Shown: positions 18,553 through 27,171 of the stretch, one piece after another
Layout of the letters: every line of letters starts with the position of its first letter
Numbering within the stretch: the first letter of the stretch is position 1
Assembly (NCBI GenBank): GCA_045531965.1
Contig: JAZSFA010000078.1
Location: 9,509 to 73,508 of the forward strand
From: CAMEON01 sp045531965
Lineage (GTDB): Bacteria > Bacillota > Clostridia > Oscillospirales > CAG-272
Reading direction: 5' to 3'
Length of the DNA: 64,000 nt
Translations under genes and position numbers: made by a program
The notes under the pieces: model-generated
Database searches by the model: none
Told to the model about the DNA's origin: nothing
What the model saw: the letters and a program-made list of their open reading frames with translations, nothing else

Positions 18553-19449
18553 TCATTCATACAAATACCGGCAGGATAGCGTTGCCCGAATGACTTCTCC
18601 CGCGAAAGCAGAGGCCGGGTTTTCGCTCAATTCTTTTACCATACGGATCATCTGCTCGGCGGAGTCTTCGTTGTAAAAACGGATGGGGAGCCGTCGAGCG
18701 TCCAAAAACTCACGAAGACACACACCCTCCAAGTCGCACAGCCCGCGGAGATGACACTCGTCAAGGTAGAAGGAATAATTCACGCCAAAGCCCATAGCTT
18801 TGCAGAAAAACATCCCTGCGCGGCCATTGTAGCTGTCGGTGATTTTCATTGTCCCGAGGGGATGGTGTCCCTTTGGTGTTACAGTCAGGACCATCCAGAT
18901 CGCCGTCAGCCCTGCCGCATCCAAAACCTCCGCTTGGGTTGCGGGAGGCACCGAAAGCCTTTCGGTAATAGCCAATAAACGACCATTATACACCGCCTCA
19001 AGAACCAAAAAACCGTGATAACCACCGTTCGCTTCATACCAAGCGACGGTTCCCTTGGGCAGGTGCTTAATCTGATTGCAAGGCGAAATTCTCCGCTTTC
19101 GGGCTTTTGCTTTTGAAGTCTGCAAATCAATCCAAAACTTTTGGAGGTGAGCTTGTCTCTGCGTCAGTTCCGCCTCTGAAAAGCCAAGGGAACGGTAATA
19201 TTCAATGTTCACGCCGCTGTCGATGATGTATCTCACCCGGTTCAAAATCTTCTCAGACTGCGCACATAAAATCCATTCCGCTTTGGCAATGGCGAGATAC
19301 ACGCAATCGGGAATCTCCCCCGTTTGCGTGTACAAAAGATGGGCCGTGATGGCAGATGGCTCCATGCCTGTGTCGTACAGATCCATATATAGATCATACA
19401 CCTGACAAAATTCGTCGGTCTCGGTGAGCTTCATTCCCCAAAATGCCAT
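18553..19449 (-). CDS. Unknown protein with DUF4259-like N-terminus
   Basis: 298 residues, strong ribosome site AAAGGAGGGCG. The first about 100 residues (start MAFWGMKLTETDEF, then LAIAKAEWIL) resemble the N-terminal part of clostridial DUF4259-type proteins. The middle has a basic segment KAKARKRRI and a beta-strand pattern around GTVAWYEANGGYHGFLVLEA, which looks like a small SH3-like or Imm-type domain. No signal peptide, membrane segment or catalytic motif was seen. It is separated from the sigma factor by a terminator, so the two are probably not one operon. DUF4259 relatives are sometimes found near polymorphic-toxin loci, but no toxin is visible here. Confidence 0.55.
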   Translation of the reverse strand: MAFWGMKLTETDEFCQVYDLYMDLYDTGMEPSAITAHLLYTQTGEIPDCVYLAIAKAEWILCAQSEKILNRVRYIIDSGVNIEYYRSLGFSEAELTQRQAHLQKFWIDLQTSKAKARKRRISPCNQIKHLPKGTVAWYEANGGYHGFLVLEAVYNGRLLAITERLSVPPATQAEVLDAAGLTAIWMVLTVTPKGHHPLGTMKITDSYNGRAGMFFCKAMGFGVNYSFYLDECHLRGLCDLEGVCLREFLDARRLPIRFYNEDSAEQMIRMVKELSENPASAFAGEVIRATLSCRYLYE

Positions 19450-19517
19450 AGTACGCCCTCCTTTCTCTACTCTGCCATGCGCTTTAATGCTTATTAAGGT
19501 TCTTAGAATGGGTCAAA

Positions 19518-19551
19518 GGGGGAGCCTTCTTTCAAGAAGGTTCCCCCTTTT
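19518..19551. terminator. Strong intergenic hairpin downstream of the aminopeptidase
   Basis: GGGGGAGCCTTCTT / AAGAAGGTTCCCCC with a two-base TC loop; TTTT on plus, TTTGAC on minus. It resembles the hairpins at 47803-47840 and 63860-63889. It probably ends the minus-strand aminopeptidase transcript. Confidence 0.7.
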
Positions 19552-19562
19552 GCGTTCCCAGA

Positions 19563-20804
19563 TCAGAATGCCCAGTTCCCGTCAGTGAAGATGGCAACTC
19601 TCTCACCGCTCTCGGTGATAGCGGTGACCGACAGATCCTCGGTGCCGATCATGAAGTCCACGTGGATCATGGACTCGTTGATGCCCATGTCGTGAAGCTC
19701 CTGCAGAGTGTACTTGTCGTAATCCTTCACGCAGTTGGTAAAGCCGCGACCTAGAGCCAGATGGCAGGCGGCGTTCTCGTCGAACAGGGTCTCGTAAAAG
19801 GTGATACCACTCTCACGGATGGGGGAGGTATAGGGCACCAGGGCGCACTCGCCCAGCATGGCAGCACCCTCGTCCATGGAGACCATCTGCTTCAAGAGAT
19901 CCTCACCCTTCTCTGCCTTGGCTTCTACCACCTTACCGCCCGCAAAACGCACTGAGAAGTTCTCAATGAGCTGACCGCGGTAGGACAGAGGCAGAGAGGC
20001 TACCACCAGGCCCTCGGCTTTTCCCGCCTTGGGAGAAGTGAAGATTTCCTCGGAAGGAATGTTAGGGTTGAACTCCTCGCCACCCAGAGTATGCTCACTG
20101 CCGCCGCAGAAGATGCCCTCGGGGATCATATCCACGGTGAAGTCGGTGCCGTTGGCGGATTTATATTCCAGGGTCTTGATGTGCAGGCTGTTAAGATACT
20201 CGCAACGGCTGCGGAAGCTCTCATTGTGCGCCTTCCACTCTGCCACGGGATCAAGGGCGTTCCCTGACTTGTCGATGACGCGGGAGGTAAAGAGGATGGC
20301 GTTCCACAGGCTCTCCACCGCGGTGGTGGTGCGGACACCGGGGAACACCTTCTTGGCCCAGGCCTCACCGGGGACGGCGGCGATACACCACTTGTACTTG
20401 TTGTCCATGGCGTCACGGAAGGGCTTGATGACGGGGAACCGAGCCTGAGACGCCTTGGTCATCTTCTCCTGGTTGATGCCCTTCAGACCGTCGGGGTCAT
20501 CGGACATGAGGTAGAGCATGGCGGGGTTCTTGTCCAGGCGGTACTGGAGCTTGGCACGTTCAATGTCATCCACGGTGGAGAGGGACTTGAGGGTGCGATA
20601 GCGGTAATGGAGCTTGGCGAGGGGCTGGTAGCTCCACTCTACGGTGACGCGGGATGCGCCTGCCTTGTAGCACTCGTCCACGCACATGGCGACAAATTCA
20701 GGTTGGTCAAGACTTGCTTGGATAATGACGGGATCACCCTTCTTGATGGCGACGCCACAGACAGCCAAAAGACGGGCGTATTGCTTAAGAATGGTCTTTT
20801 TCAT
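19563..20804 (-). CDS. M29-family aminopeptidase (AmpS/aminopeptidase T-like)
   Basis: 413 residues, the usual length for peptidase family M29. It removes N-terminal residues from peptides in the cytosol with two metal ions. Motifs seen: GGSEHTLGGEEFNPNIPSEE in the metal-binding centre, the acidic residues of FFxxDEN-like LFDENAACHLALGRG, and the end block IHVDFMIGTEDLSV that carries the last His and Asp ligands. Own promoter at 20843-20871 and ribosome site GGAAAGG. Strongly C-ending codons point to high expression. Confidence 0.9.
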   Translation of the reverse strand: MKKTILKQYARLLAVCGVAIKKGDPVIIQASLDQPEFVAMCVDECYKAGASRVTVEWSYQPLAKLHYRYRTLKSLSTVDDIERAKLQYRLDKNPAMLYLMSDDPDGLKGINQEKMTKASQARFPVIKPFRDAMDNKYKWCIAAVPGEAWAKKVFPGVRTTTAVESLWNAILFTSRVIDKSGNALDPVAEWKAHNESFRSRCEYLNSLHIKTLEYKSANGTDFTVDMIPEGIFCGGSEHTLGGEEFNPNIPSEEIFTSPKAGKAEGLVVASLPLSYRGQLIENFSVRFAGGKVVEAKAEKGEDLLKQMVSMDEGAAMLGECALVPYTSPIRESGITFYETLFDENAACHLALGRGFTNCVKDYDKYTLQELHDMGINESMIHVDFMIGTEDLSVTAITESGERVAIFTDGNWAF

Positions 20805-20842
20805 AATAAAATCCTTTCCAAATTGTTTTTCTATACTGTTTC

Positions 20843-20871
20843 AGTATACCACAAGACACAAAAAAAGTCAA
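20843..20871 (-). promoter_or_regulatory. Sigma-A type promoter for the aminopeptidase
   Basis: Minus strand TTGACT (20871-20866) and TATACT (20848-20843), spacing 17. Confidence 0.75.
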
Positions 20872-20880
20872 GGCAAGCCA

Positions 20881-20912
20881 AACAAAAAGTCCCCGTGCAT
20901 CCGCACGAGGAC
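20881..20912 (-). terminator. Terminator of the M50 protease transcript
   Basis: Minus strand stem GTCCTCGTGC / GCACGGGGAC, loop GGAT, followed by TTTTTG. Confidence 0.75.
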
Positions 20913-21105
20913 AAGAAAACATGCCGATTAAAGGGGATGTCAGCAAGTATTCCTCAGAAATAATCTGCTATCTGTAAAAATCGAAAGTGGCATGATATTA
21001 GCCTAACGACTATTATTTGATTGAATGCCTAATCTTGTCTGTTCTCTTATAATATAACATATTTTACCTTTTCCCGCAATATCATATCGGCACAAGTATC
21101 TCTCT

Positions 21106-21711
21106 TTACGAAGTGTTTTCCTGTTCAGACGGCAAAACGCATCGCCAAAGCAGCATAAAAAAGAAAATGCCGGAAGAAAGAATCGGTACCCCTCGTAAGA
21201 TCGCATATACAGCGAACATCCACAGGATACCGGCACTCACGACTGTCGTCATAAAACGACACTTGTTAGCCAATTCGGGGGAGAACCAATAGCTGAGGAC
21301 AGCTGTCAGAATCCGTCCGCCATCCATCGTTCCAATGGGGAAAAGATTCAAAATGCCCAAACCTAAGGATATATCCCGAAACAGAATCCAAGTATCCGAA
21401 AGAGCTACCCCTTTTCCCGATAACGTCAGGATCCCCCAGCACAAAAGATTGACTGCCGGACCGCCCCAAGCGATCCATGCTTCCCTTCCATAAGATACTA
21501 CCCCTTCAAGCTGCATTCTTGCCCCTAACAGATTTCCGTAAAATCCAGAAACCTTGGTTCCACACAATCGAGCTGCCCAATAGTGCCCACACTCATGAAG
21601 AAAAGCAGCCACCAGAACCACTCCCCATTCCCATTCCTTACCTATGATTATTCCAAAGATAACCAATATTAGTAGTAGCCAAATGCCGCTCCTTGTGCCA
21701 TTATGTTTCAT
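21106..21711 (-). CDS. Site-2-type intramembrane metalloprotease, SpoIVFB-like (M50)
   Basis: 201 residues, mostly hydrophobic (about five or six membrane helices). The zinc motif HECGH (His39, Glu40, His43) and the third ligand Asp130 in NLFPIGTMDGGRI are both present, so it should be active. The short form without PDZ or CBS domains fits the SpoIVFB group, which cleaves pro-sigma-K inside the spore mother cell; other members cut anti-sigma factors. No partner gene (SpoIVFA) is beside it, so the role in sporulation is inferred from family only. The ribosome site is weak. A promoter TTTACA/TTATAG lies at 21733-21761. Confidence 0.85.
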   Translation of the reverse strand: MKHNGTRSGIWLLLILVIFGIIIGKEWEWGVVLVAAFLHECGHYWAARLCGTKVSGFYGNLLGARMQLEGVVSYGREAWIAWGGPAVNLLCWGILTLSGKGVALSDTWILFRDISLGLGILNLFPIGTMDGGRILTAVLSYWFSPELANKCRFMTTVVSAGILWMFAVYAILRGVPILSSGIFFFMLLWRCVLPSEQENTS

Positions 21712-21732
21712 ATTCGCGAACCTGCTTTCTTC

Positions 21733-21761
21733 CTATAACATGACATATAAGAATTTGTAAA
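21733..21761 (-). promoter_or_regulatory. Possible promoter for the M50 protease
   Basis: Minus strand TTTACA (21761-21756) and TTATAG (21738-21733), spacing 17; the -10 box is poor. Confidence 0.4.
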
Positions 21762-21787
21762 TGATTCTAAAAATTTTAAAAATGCGC

Positions 21788-21816
21788 TTGACAATCAGGC
21801 GATTGTACGATATAAT
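21788..21816 (+). promoter_or_regulatory. Sigma-A type promoter for the DUF1836-hprK operon
   Basis: TTGACA at 21788-21793 and TATAAT at 21811-21816, spacing 17. Confidence 0.85.
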
Positions 21817-21859
21817 AAAAGCACAATACAACCAAATATATGAATAAAGAGGTATATTT

Positions 21860-22444
21860 ATGAATCTTGAAATCAATGATGCCTTGATTCCCGGTACTCG
21901 TCTGAAAAAGAGTGAGATGGGCAACGTAACCGGTCTTGAGTTTTTGTCCAAAGTTTTTTTCATCAGCGAAGGCGTGATGCTTTCCCAAATCCGCGAGGTT
22001 TCCGGTATCGACGGTTCTACCCTTCAAAACTGGACCAAGCGCGGTTGGGTTGAAAATGCACGGTTGAAGAAGTATAATATTGACCAAGTCGCTCATATTC
22101 TGATCATCAATATGTTGCGTTCCTGCATTCAGCTGGACAAGATCGCACTTCTGCTCCACTACATCAATGGCAGAATCGATGATACCAGCGATGATATCAT
22201 CCGTGATTCTCAACTGTACGATTACATTTGCCGCATTCTGGACAAGCTGATGCAGCAGGATGTTTGTTCCATGACATCTATTAAGGACGCTATCCGCGAA
22301 GAAATTGCAGGTTATCAGGAGAACATTCCCGGCGCGGCTGATCGTTTGGCTAATGCCTTGGAGATCATTATCGTGGCATATTATGCTGCTTTGATCAAGC
22401 GTCGTTCTGATGAGATGCTCACCACACTCATGAACCATCGCTAA
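21860..22444 (+). CDS. DUF1836 protein, MerR-like DNA-binding regulator candidate
   Basis: 194 residues, ribosome site AAGAGGTATATTT. The family (Pfam PF08876) is restricted mainly to Firmicutes and has a MerR-like helix-turn-helix at its start: VMLSQIREVSGIDGSTLQNW followed by KRGWV and a helix ending RLKKYNIDQVAHILI. The C-terminal part is a helical domain. A transcriptional role is likely but the targets are unknown. First gene of a run with a membrane protein, hprK and a PPTase; 35 bases separate it from the next start. Confidence 0.85.
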   Translation: MNLEINDALIPGTRLKKSEMGNVTGLEFLSKVFFISEGVMLSQIREVSGIDGSTLQNWTKRGWVENARLKKYNIDQVAHILIINMLRSCIQLDKIALLLHYINGRIDDTSDDIIRDSQLYDYICRILDKLMQQDVCSMTSIKDAIREEIAGYQENIPGAADRLANALEIIIVAYYAALIKRRSDEMLTTLMNHR

Positions 22445-22479
22445 TTTTCAATGATCATTCAAGGGAGCGAAACCATCTC

Positions 22480-23043
22480 ATGCGTTTTTTATCCAAACTG
22501 AAACTAACCCTCACCTCCGCCGGTTTGTATCTGATCTATTTACTCGCAGCCTGCATTCTGACCATGCTCATTGAAGCCATGTTCAATTTCTTTTTGGATC
22601 ATTTGGTGCTATTGAGCTATCCCGTGCTCACGGTAATTCGTATCGTGATCTATTCTATAGGGGTTCCCGTTATTTTGGGATTTTTAGGTTACTTCGAAGG
22701 CTACCGAGAGGCAGCTTGCCCTATGGGTGAAACCATCACAGCTTTGGTGATTGCCGCTATTTTTCATCTTTTATTTGCCATGTTTTTTAAATTTCAAGGG
22801 TTTATTTCAGGAGCTGTTCGGTTCACAGCAGGCATGATCCATAACGGATGGGGCATTACCCAAACAACACTTGTTGAGAAAACCCCGTATCCTCTGTTTC
22901 TTTTGACCTTTGCGGGTTACGCCGTCTTTTACGGTATGATTCTGGTTTTATGTAAATATATTGGTTCAAAAAAGCGGATCTGTGACCGTGCGGAGCTGCG
23001 AAAAAACGAAGCTCCCACCGAAGAAAGGAATCATCATGAGTGA
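22480..23043 (+). CDS. Unknown polytopic membrane protein
   Basis: 187 residues with four clear membrane segments (about 10-32, 45-72, 86-108 and 140-162) and a charged C-terminal tail. No family recognised. The ribosome site is AAGGGAG. It overlaps the start of hprK by eight bases (ATGAGTGA), so it is translationally coupled to it. The link to carbon regulation is positional only. Confidence 0.6.
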   Translation: MRFLSKLKLTLTSAGLYLIYLLAACILTMLIEAMFNFFLDHLVLLSYPVLTVIRIVIYSIGVPVILGFLGYFEGYREAACPMGETITALVIAAIFHLLFAMFFKFQGFISGAVRFTAGMIHNGWGITQTTLVEKTPYPLFLLTFAGYAVFYGMILVLCKYIGSKKRICDRAELRKNEAPTEERNHHE

Positions 23044-23971
23044 AAAATACTCTATTCCCCTCAAGAAATTAGCCGAAGAGTTTTCTCTGGAAGAGATCTG
23101 TGTTCCCGGCAATTATGATAACATCCTGATTACAACCCCCGAAGTAAACCGTCCAGGGCTGGCGTTGGCAGGCTTTTTTGATATTTTTGAAAAAGACAGG
23201 CTTCAACTGATTGGATACGCCGAGCATTATTATCTCACCGAGCTTTCCGATGAAGAACGACTCAAGCGCATCACGAATTTTGTTGAAGCACAGCCTGTAG
23301 GTGTGATTGTCACAACAGGCCAAACTGTTTTTTCCGAGCTTATCGAAGCCGCTGAAAAGGCGGGTGTTCCCGTTCTTAGAACGCAGGAGCATACGTCACC
23401 TTTTATGGCAGCACTGATCGCATCTTTGAACACTCACCTCGCGCCACGCATCACCCGCCACGGTGTTCTTGTGGAGGTATACGGCGAAGGTATTCTGATT
23501 CTTGGTGACAGCGGTGTTGGTAAAAGTGAAACTGCCATTGAACTGGTTAAACGAGGTCATCGTCTTATCGCGGATGACGCGGTAGATATCAAGCGTGTGT
23601 CTGCTAAAACGCTGGTTGGCTCAGCACCCGAATTGATTCGTCACTATATTGAATTGCGCGGCATCGGAATTGTGGACGTGCGCCGTCTCTTTGGCATGGG
23701 CGCGGTTAAAATGACCGAAAAGATTGACTTGATTATCCATCTGGAAAACTGGATTCAAGGCAAGATGTATGACCGTCTGGGTTTGGATGAAGAGACAACC
23801 GAGATTCTTGGTCTCAAGATCCCTTCTATTACGATCCCTGTCAAGCCCGGTCGAAATCTCTCCATTATTTTAGAGATCGCCGCCATGAACAACCGTCAGA
23901 AAAAGATGGGCTACAACACAGCAGAGGAATTTAACAAAAAGCTGATGAGCCAGATCGGAGTGGAATTCTGA
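23036..23971 (+). CDS. hprK: HPr kinase/phosphorylase
   Basis: 311 residues from the ATG at 23036 (AAAGGAATCATC). It phosphorylates Ser46 of HPr with ATP and reverses this, which controls catabolite repression through CcpA in Firmicutes. Walker A GDSGVGKS is at about 157-164, followed by the family signature IELRGIGIVDVRRLFGMGAV. The N-terminal domain of about 130 residues with VIVTTGQTV is also typical. Coupled by overlap to the membrane protein before it and to the PPTase after it (TGATG). The ptsH gene is not in the window. Confidence 0.95.
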   Translation: MSEKYSIPLKKLAEEFSLEEICVPGNYDNILITTPEVNRPGLALAGFFDIFEKDRLQLIGYAEHYYLTELSDEERLKRITNFVEAQPVGVIVTTGQTVFSELIEAAEKAGVPVLRTQEHTSPFMAALIASLNTHLAPRITRHGVLVEVYGEGILILGDSGVGKSETAIELVKRGHRLIADDAVDIKRVSAKTLVGSAPELIRHYIELRGIGIVDVRRLFGMGAVKMTEKIDLIIHLENWIQGKMYDRLGLDEETTEILGLKIPSITIPVKPGRNLSIILEIAAMNNRQKKMGYNTAEEFNKKLMSQIGVEF

Positions 23972-24693
23972 TGGTTCCGCATCAAAATTCTACAAATGGG
24001 CTGTATCTGTCGGTACAGCCCATTCGTTATGATCTTTCCCCAGATTCCCTGGTGTATGAAATCTCCACTCTTTTGCCCGATTGCGCTGATAATAAAGCAT
24101 ATCTTTCGGCAATCACCGATTCAACCGCACCCATACGATCCAAAATGCAAAGATACGCCGCATTGGCATGTTTCCTCTCTTTGTTAAAAGAAATCACTCC
24201 TCATGCTCTCGACACCCTTCACCTGCGTCGTGATGAGTGCGGACGACCTTATGGGATGGCAGACAGCCTCTTCCAAGCTATGGACTTTAATCTGACTCAC
24301 ACCGATGGATGGGTTGCCTGTGCGTTGCTGTTGGGAAATGGTCGAGTGGGCGTCGATATCGAAAAAACGGTCAATCAATCGCTGGCAGAAAAATTAGCCC
24401 GTCGATTTTTTACGGATGACGAAAAAAACAGATTATCCATAATCTCCTCGGGTGAAAAATACGCCAAGGCAATTACCAGGCTTTGGACGATAAAAGAAGC
24501 CCTTGCCAAACAAAATGGCGGTGGATATCCCATGCGTTTTGATGCTTGTCACGTGCCGTCAGGTCTTGGCATTTACAGCGGTACCGTGTCTCACCCAGGA
24601 CACTCACAGGCCTCTGTGAGTGTATGCGCCCCTGCCACAGCGTTATCCTCACTTCGCATGATACTGCCCAAGCACGTAGCTTGGACAACTTAA
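23971..24693 (+). CDS. 4'-phosphopantetheinyl transferase family protein
   Basis: 240 residues. The signature pair of the Sfp/AcpT superfamily is visible: GRVGVDIEKT with its metal-binding Asp, and FFTDDEKNRL with LWTIKEALAKQNGGG, carrying the catalytic Lys-Glu. It moves phosphopantetheine from CoA to the serine of an acyl or peptidyl carrier protein. No polyketide or peptide synthetase is nearby, so the partner may be the fatty-acid ACP. The start codon overlaps the hprK stop by one base. The first 60 residues are divergent. A strong terminator follows. Confidence 0.85.
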   Translation: MVPHQNSTNGLYLSVQPIRYDLSPDSLVYEISTLLPDCADNKAYLSAITDSTAPIRSKMQRYAALACFLSLLKEITPHALDTLHLRRDECGRPYGMADSLFQAMDFNLTHTDGWVACALLLGNGRVGVDIEKTVNQSLAEKLARRFFTDDEKNRLSIISSGEKYAKAITRLWTIKEALAKQNGGGYPMRFDACHVPSGLGIYSGTVSHPGHSQASVSVCAPATALSSLRMILPKHVAWTT

Positions 24694-24736
24694 AGAAAAA
24701 AGCAGAGAAATGACACATTCCTCTGCTTTTTTCTTT
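24692..24736. terminator. Bidirectional terminator between PPTase and cysteine hydrolase genes
   Basis: Arms AAAGAAAAAAGCAGAG / CTCTGCTTTTTTCTTT, 13-nt loop, U-runs on both strands. Confidence 0.85.
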
Positions 24737-25265
24737 ATTGAATATCGATTTGACAAGCGCTCATAGCCAAAAGCGCGGTTTCATGTCGTTCAGGTGTTAC
24801 CCCCGCACAGCAAGCAGCATCTACCGCAATGTCGATTTCAGGCAACGCGGCCTTGATCAGCATAGCATTAGAGATAACACAAATATCCGTACATACGCCA
24901 ATGAGCGTTACCGAATCTATGGGCTTCTGTTGATGCCATGCTATCAATGCCTTTGTCAAATCTGTAGATCCAAACGTGGGCTTGTCAATGACAACAACAT
25001 CCGTTTTACCCTCAGACGCCGCCCATATCTCATCCTTGATTTCCCAGCCTTTCGTGCCCTTAATGCAATGAGGCACAGGAAGATAGCGACCTTCTCTTGT
25101 CTCCAAATAATCTGCTTCGTGGGTGTCTCTGGTGTACACCAGCATACCTTCATGATGCTTAACTTTTTCTATGACTGCAGGCAAAATGCGTATAGCCTCG
25201 GGAGAGCCAAGGACACCGTCCACGAAATCATTTTGCATATCCACAACGACCAATACGTTTTCCAT
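24735..25265 (-). CDS. Isochorismatase/nicotinamidase-like cysteine hydrolase
   Basis: 176 residues from the ATG at 25265, which has AAGGGG at a good distance; an ATG six bases upstream is too close to it. The catalytic Asp is in VVVDMQNDF (Asp9), the Lys in VIDKPTFGS and the Cys in GVCTDICVISNA. The length and HEADYLETREGRYLP segment fit small nicotinamidase-like enzymes that make nicotinate from nicotinamide. True substrate is not certain for this superfamily. Last gene of the minus-strand group lgt-folD; 15 bases from folD. Confidence 0.8.
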   Translation of the reverse strand: MENVLVVVDMQNDFVDGVLGSPEAIRILPAVIEKVKHHEGMLVYTRDTHEADYLETREGRYLPVPHCIKGTKGWEIKDEIWAASEGKTDVVVIDKPTFGSTDLTKALIAWHQQKPIDSVTLIGVCTDICVISNAMLIKAALPEIDIAVDAACCAGVTPERHETALLAMSACQIDIQ

Positions 25266-25280
25266 ATTCATTTCCCCTTT

Positions 25281-26132
25281 TCAAAGAGAAGCTTTTGCCG
25301 CTCTCAAGGTATTTTGCATGAGCATGGTAATGGTCATAGGGCCAACTCCGCCGGGTACCGGCGTAATAAAAGAGGCTACCGGTTCCACCGATACATAATC
25401 CACATCTCCGCACAACTTGCCATCAGTAGGACGGCGGTTCATGCCCACGTCAATCACAACAGCGCCTTCTTTGATCATATCCGCAGTAAAAAACTCTGGT
25501 TTACCAATAGCGGCTACCAAAATGTCAGCGCGGCGCGTAACCTCTGCAAGATCTTTGGTTCGGCTGTGGCAGATCGTCACCGTACCGTGGGCTTGCAACA
25601 AAAGCATTGCCATAGGTTTTCCCACGATGTTGGATCTTCCAACCACCACGCACTCCTTGCCCCTAACCTCAATACCACTCCTTTGGATCAGTTCCATCAC
25701 GCCTGCCGGGGTACAAGGAAGATAGTTATAGTCACCGATCATGATGCGTCCGACGTTATAGGGATGGAAGGCATCTACATCCTTTTCGGGACGAATGCGA
25801 AGCAAAATACGCTGTTCATCCAAATGGCGGGGTAAAGGAAGCTGCACCAGGATTCCATGAATCTTGGGATTTTCATTAAGTCGATCGATGAGTGTTTCCA
25901 GTTCCTCTTGGGTCGTTGCCTCGGGAAGCTCATACGCCTCGGAATAAAATCCAACCTCGGTGCAGGCTTTTCGCTTATTTCGGACATATACCTGAGACGC
26001 GGGATCTGTACCTACGATCACCACTGCCAGTCCGGGAGTTACTCCGGTCTTTTCTATAAAGCTTTGGGTTCCCGCTTTGATCTCGGCTCTGACAGCCGCA
26101 GAAATCGCTTTACCGTCAATGATTTTCGCCAT
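25281..26132 (-). CDS. folD: Bifunctional methylenetetrahydrofolate dehydrogenase / cyclohydrolase
   Basis: 283 residues. FolD converts 5,10-methylene-THF to 10-formyl-THF with NADP. Seen: VGTDPASQVYVRNKRKAC with the catalytic Lys, ILVQLPLPRHLD, the NADP-binding GRSNIVGKPMAMLL, and the closing PVPGGVGPMTITMLMQNT. The start overlaps the 3' end of lgt by 17 bases, showing tight coupling. Complete and of standard length. Together with glyA at 51348 it supplies one-carbon units. Confidence 0.95.
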   Translation of the reverse strand: MAKIIDGKAISAAVRAEIKAGTQSFIEKTGVTPGLAVVIVGTDPASQVYVRNKRKACTEVGFYSEAYELPEATTQEELETLIDRLNENPKIHGILVQLPLPRHLDEQRILLRIRPEKDVDAFHPYNVGRIMIGDYNYLPCTPAGVMELIQRSGIEVRGKECVVVGRSNIVGKPMAMLLLQAHGTVTICHSRTKDLAEVTRRADILVAAIGKPEFFTADMIKEGAVVIDVGMNRRPTDGKLCGDVDYVSVEPVASFITPVPGGVGPMTITMLMQNTLRAAKASL

Positions 26133-27171
26133 TTTCTTTGTCCTCTCTTTCTTTTTTCTCTTGAACTGTTTCTTCTTGAACAGCTTCGGTGTCGGAAAGC
26201 GAAGCTTCCAAGGTTAATGCGTCTTCATCAATAGTCAAAGTCTCCGTCGTATCACCGTTTGCGTGTTCAGACTCAATCTTATTTTCACCATCGGCAAGGA
26301 GCGGTGCCGGAGGCGCAACCAACAAACCGCCAAATAGCGTTTCCAGTTTTCCTTTTTGCTTCATAAGTAAGCCTGCAATCAACAGTCCGCCTGCCACCAC
26401 GAAGCAAATCATACCAATAACTTGAGAAATACGGAAAGGCCCCACATAGAGGCTGTCTGTACGCAAGCCTTCGATAAACATACGTCCAAATCCGTACCAG
26501 CAAAGATACATCAACGCATTCTGACCGTTGAACTTCTTCTTTTTATAGAGCAACGTAATGATGACAAAACCAATGATGTTCCAAAGAGATTCATAGAGGA
26601 AGGTAGGATGATAATACTTCATCTCGCTCCCTGTAAAATCAGAGATGATTCCCATGCGCAAGAAATACAGGGGACTATTGGTTGCCACCTCATAACCAAA
26701 GGCTTCTCCGTTGGCAAAGTTTCCCCATCGACCGATCGCTTGTGCCAGCATGACACCGGGGCCTACCATATCCAACACGCGAAATACGTTGATCTTTTTT
26801 ACAAGGCTGACCACCACAATGGTTACAATGCCAGCAATAATCCCACCATAAATCGCCAATCCGCCATCCCATATGGCGATGATGTCAACAAAGCTGTCAT
26901 AACGTCCACCGCCCCACGTTGTTGCCACATAGTAAAGTCGTGCGCCCAAAACACCAAAGAAGACAATGAATATGGTAAGATCCAGCAAATCATCCACCTT
27001 GACGCCCTCGCGTTTAGAGCGCAGATAAGCATGGGTCACAGCTGCCACCACGCCCAGCATGATGATCACACCATACCAATAGATATCTTTCCCAAACAAA
27101 TTAAATGCGACGCGTGAAAAGGAAAATTCTTCAATTCCCAAACCGGGGAATGCAACTGTTGTTGTACTCAT
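26116..27171 (-). CDS. lgt: Prolipoprotein diacylglyceryl transferase
   Basis: 351 residues, longer than the usual 260-280 because of a charged C-terminal tail (about 285-351, Glu/Asp/Thr-rich). Seven membrane helices expected. The family signature AQAIGRWGNFANGEAFG and the HPTFLYES motif are clear, as is GRMFIEGLRTDSLY. It transfers diacylglyceryl from phosphatidylglycerol to the lipobox cysteine of prolipoproteins; several such substrates are in this window (7500, 11933, 55497). Ribosome site AAAGGAG; one base after the M16 stop. Lnt at 53734 would act later in the same pathway; lspA is not in the window. Confidence 0.93.
   Translation of the reverse strand: MSTTTVAFPGLGIEEFSFSRVAFNLFGKDIYWYGVIIMLGVVAAVTHAYLRSKREGVKVDDLLDLTIFIVFFGVLGARLYYVATTWGGGRYDSFVDIIAIWDGGLAIYGGIIAGIVTIVVVSLVKKINVFRVLDMVGPGVMLAQAIGRWGNFANGEAFGYEVATNSPLYFLRMGIISDFTGSEMKYYHPTFLYESLWNIIGFVIITLLYKKKKFNGQNALMYLCWYGFGRMFIEGLRTDSLYVGPFRISQVIGMICFVVAGGLLIAGLLMKQKGKLETLFGGLLVAPPAPLLADGENKIESEHANGDTTETLTIDEDALTLEASLSDTEAVQEETVQEKKEREDKENGENH

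Larger units (their letters stand above)
20805..21105. other. 301-base intergenic region
   Basis: Holds the aminopeptidase promoter (20843-20871) and, on the minus strand, a terminator at 20881-20912 (arms GTCCTCGTGC / GCACGGGGAC, then TTTTTG) that should end the M50 protease transcript. The part between 20913 and 21105 is AT-rich with no recognisable gene or RNA. Confidence 0.6.
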
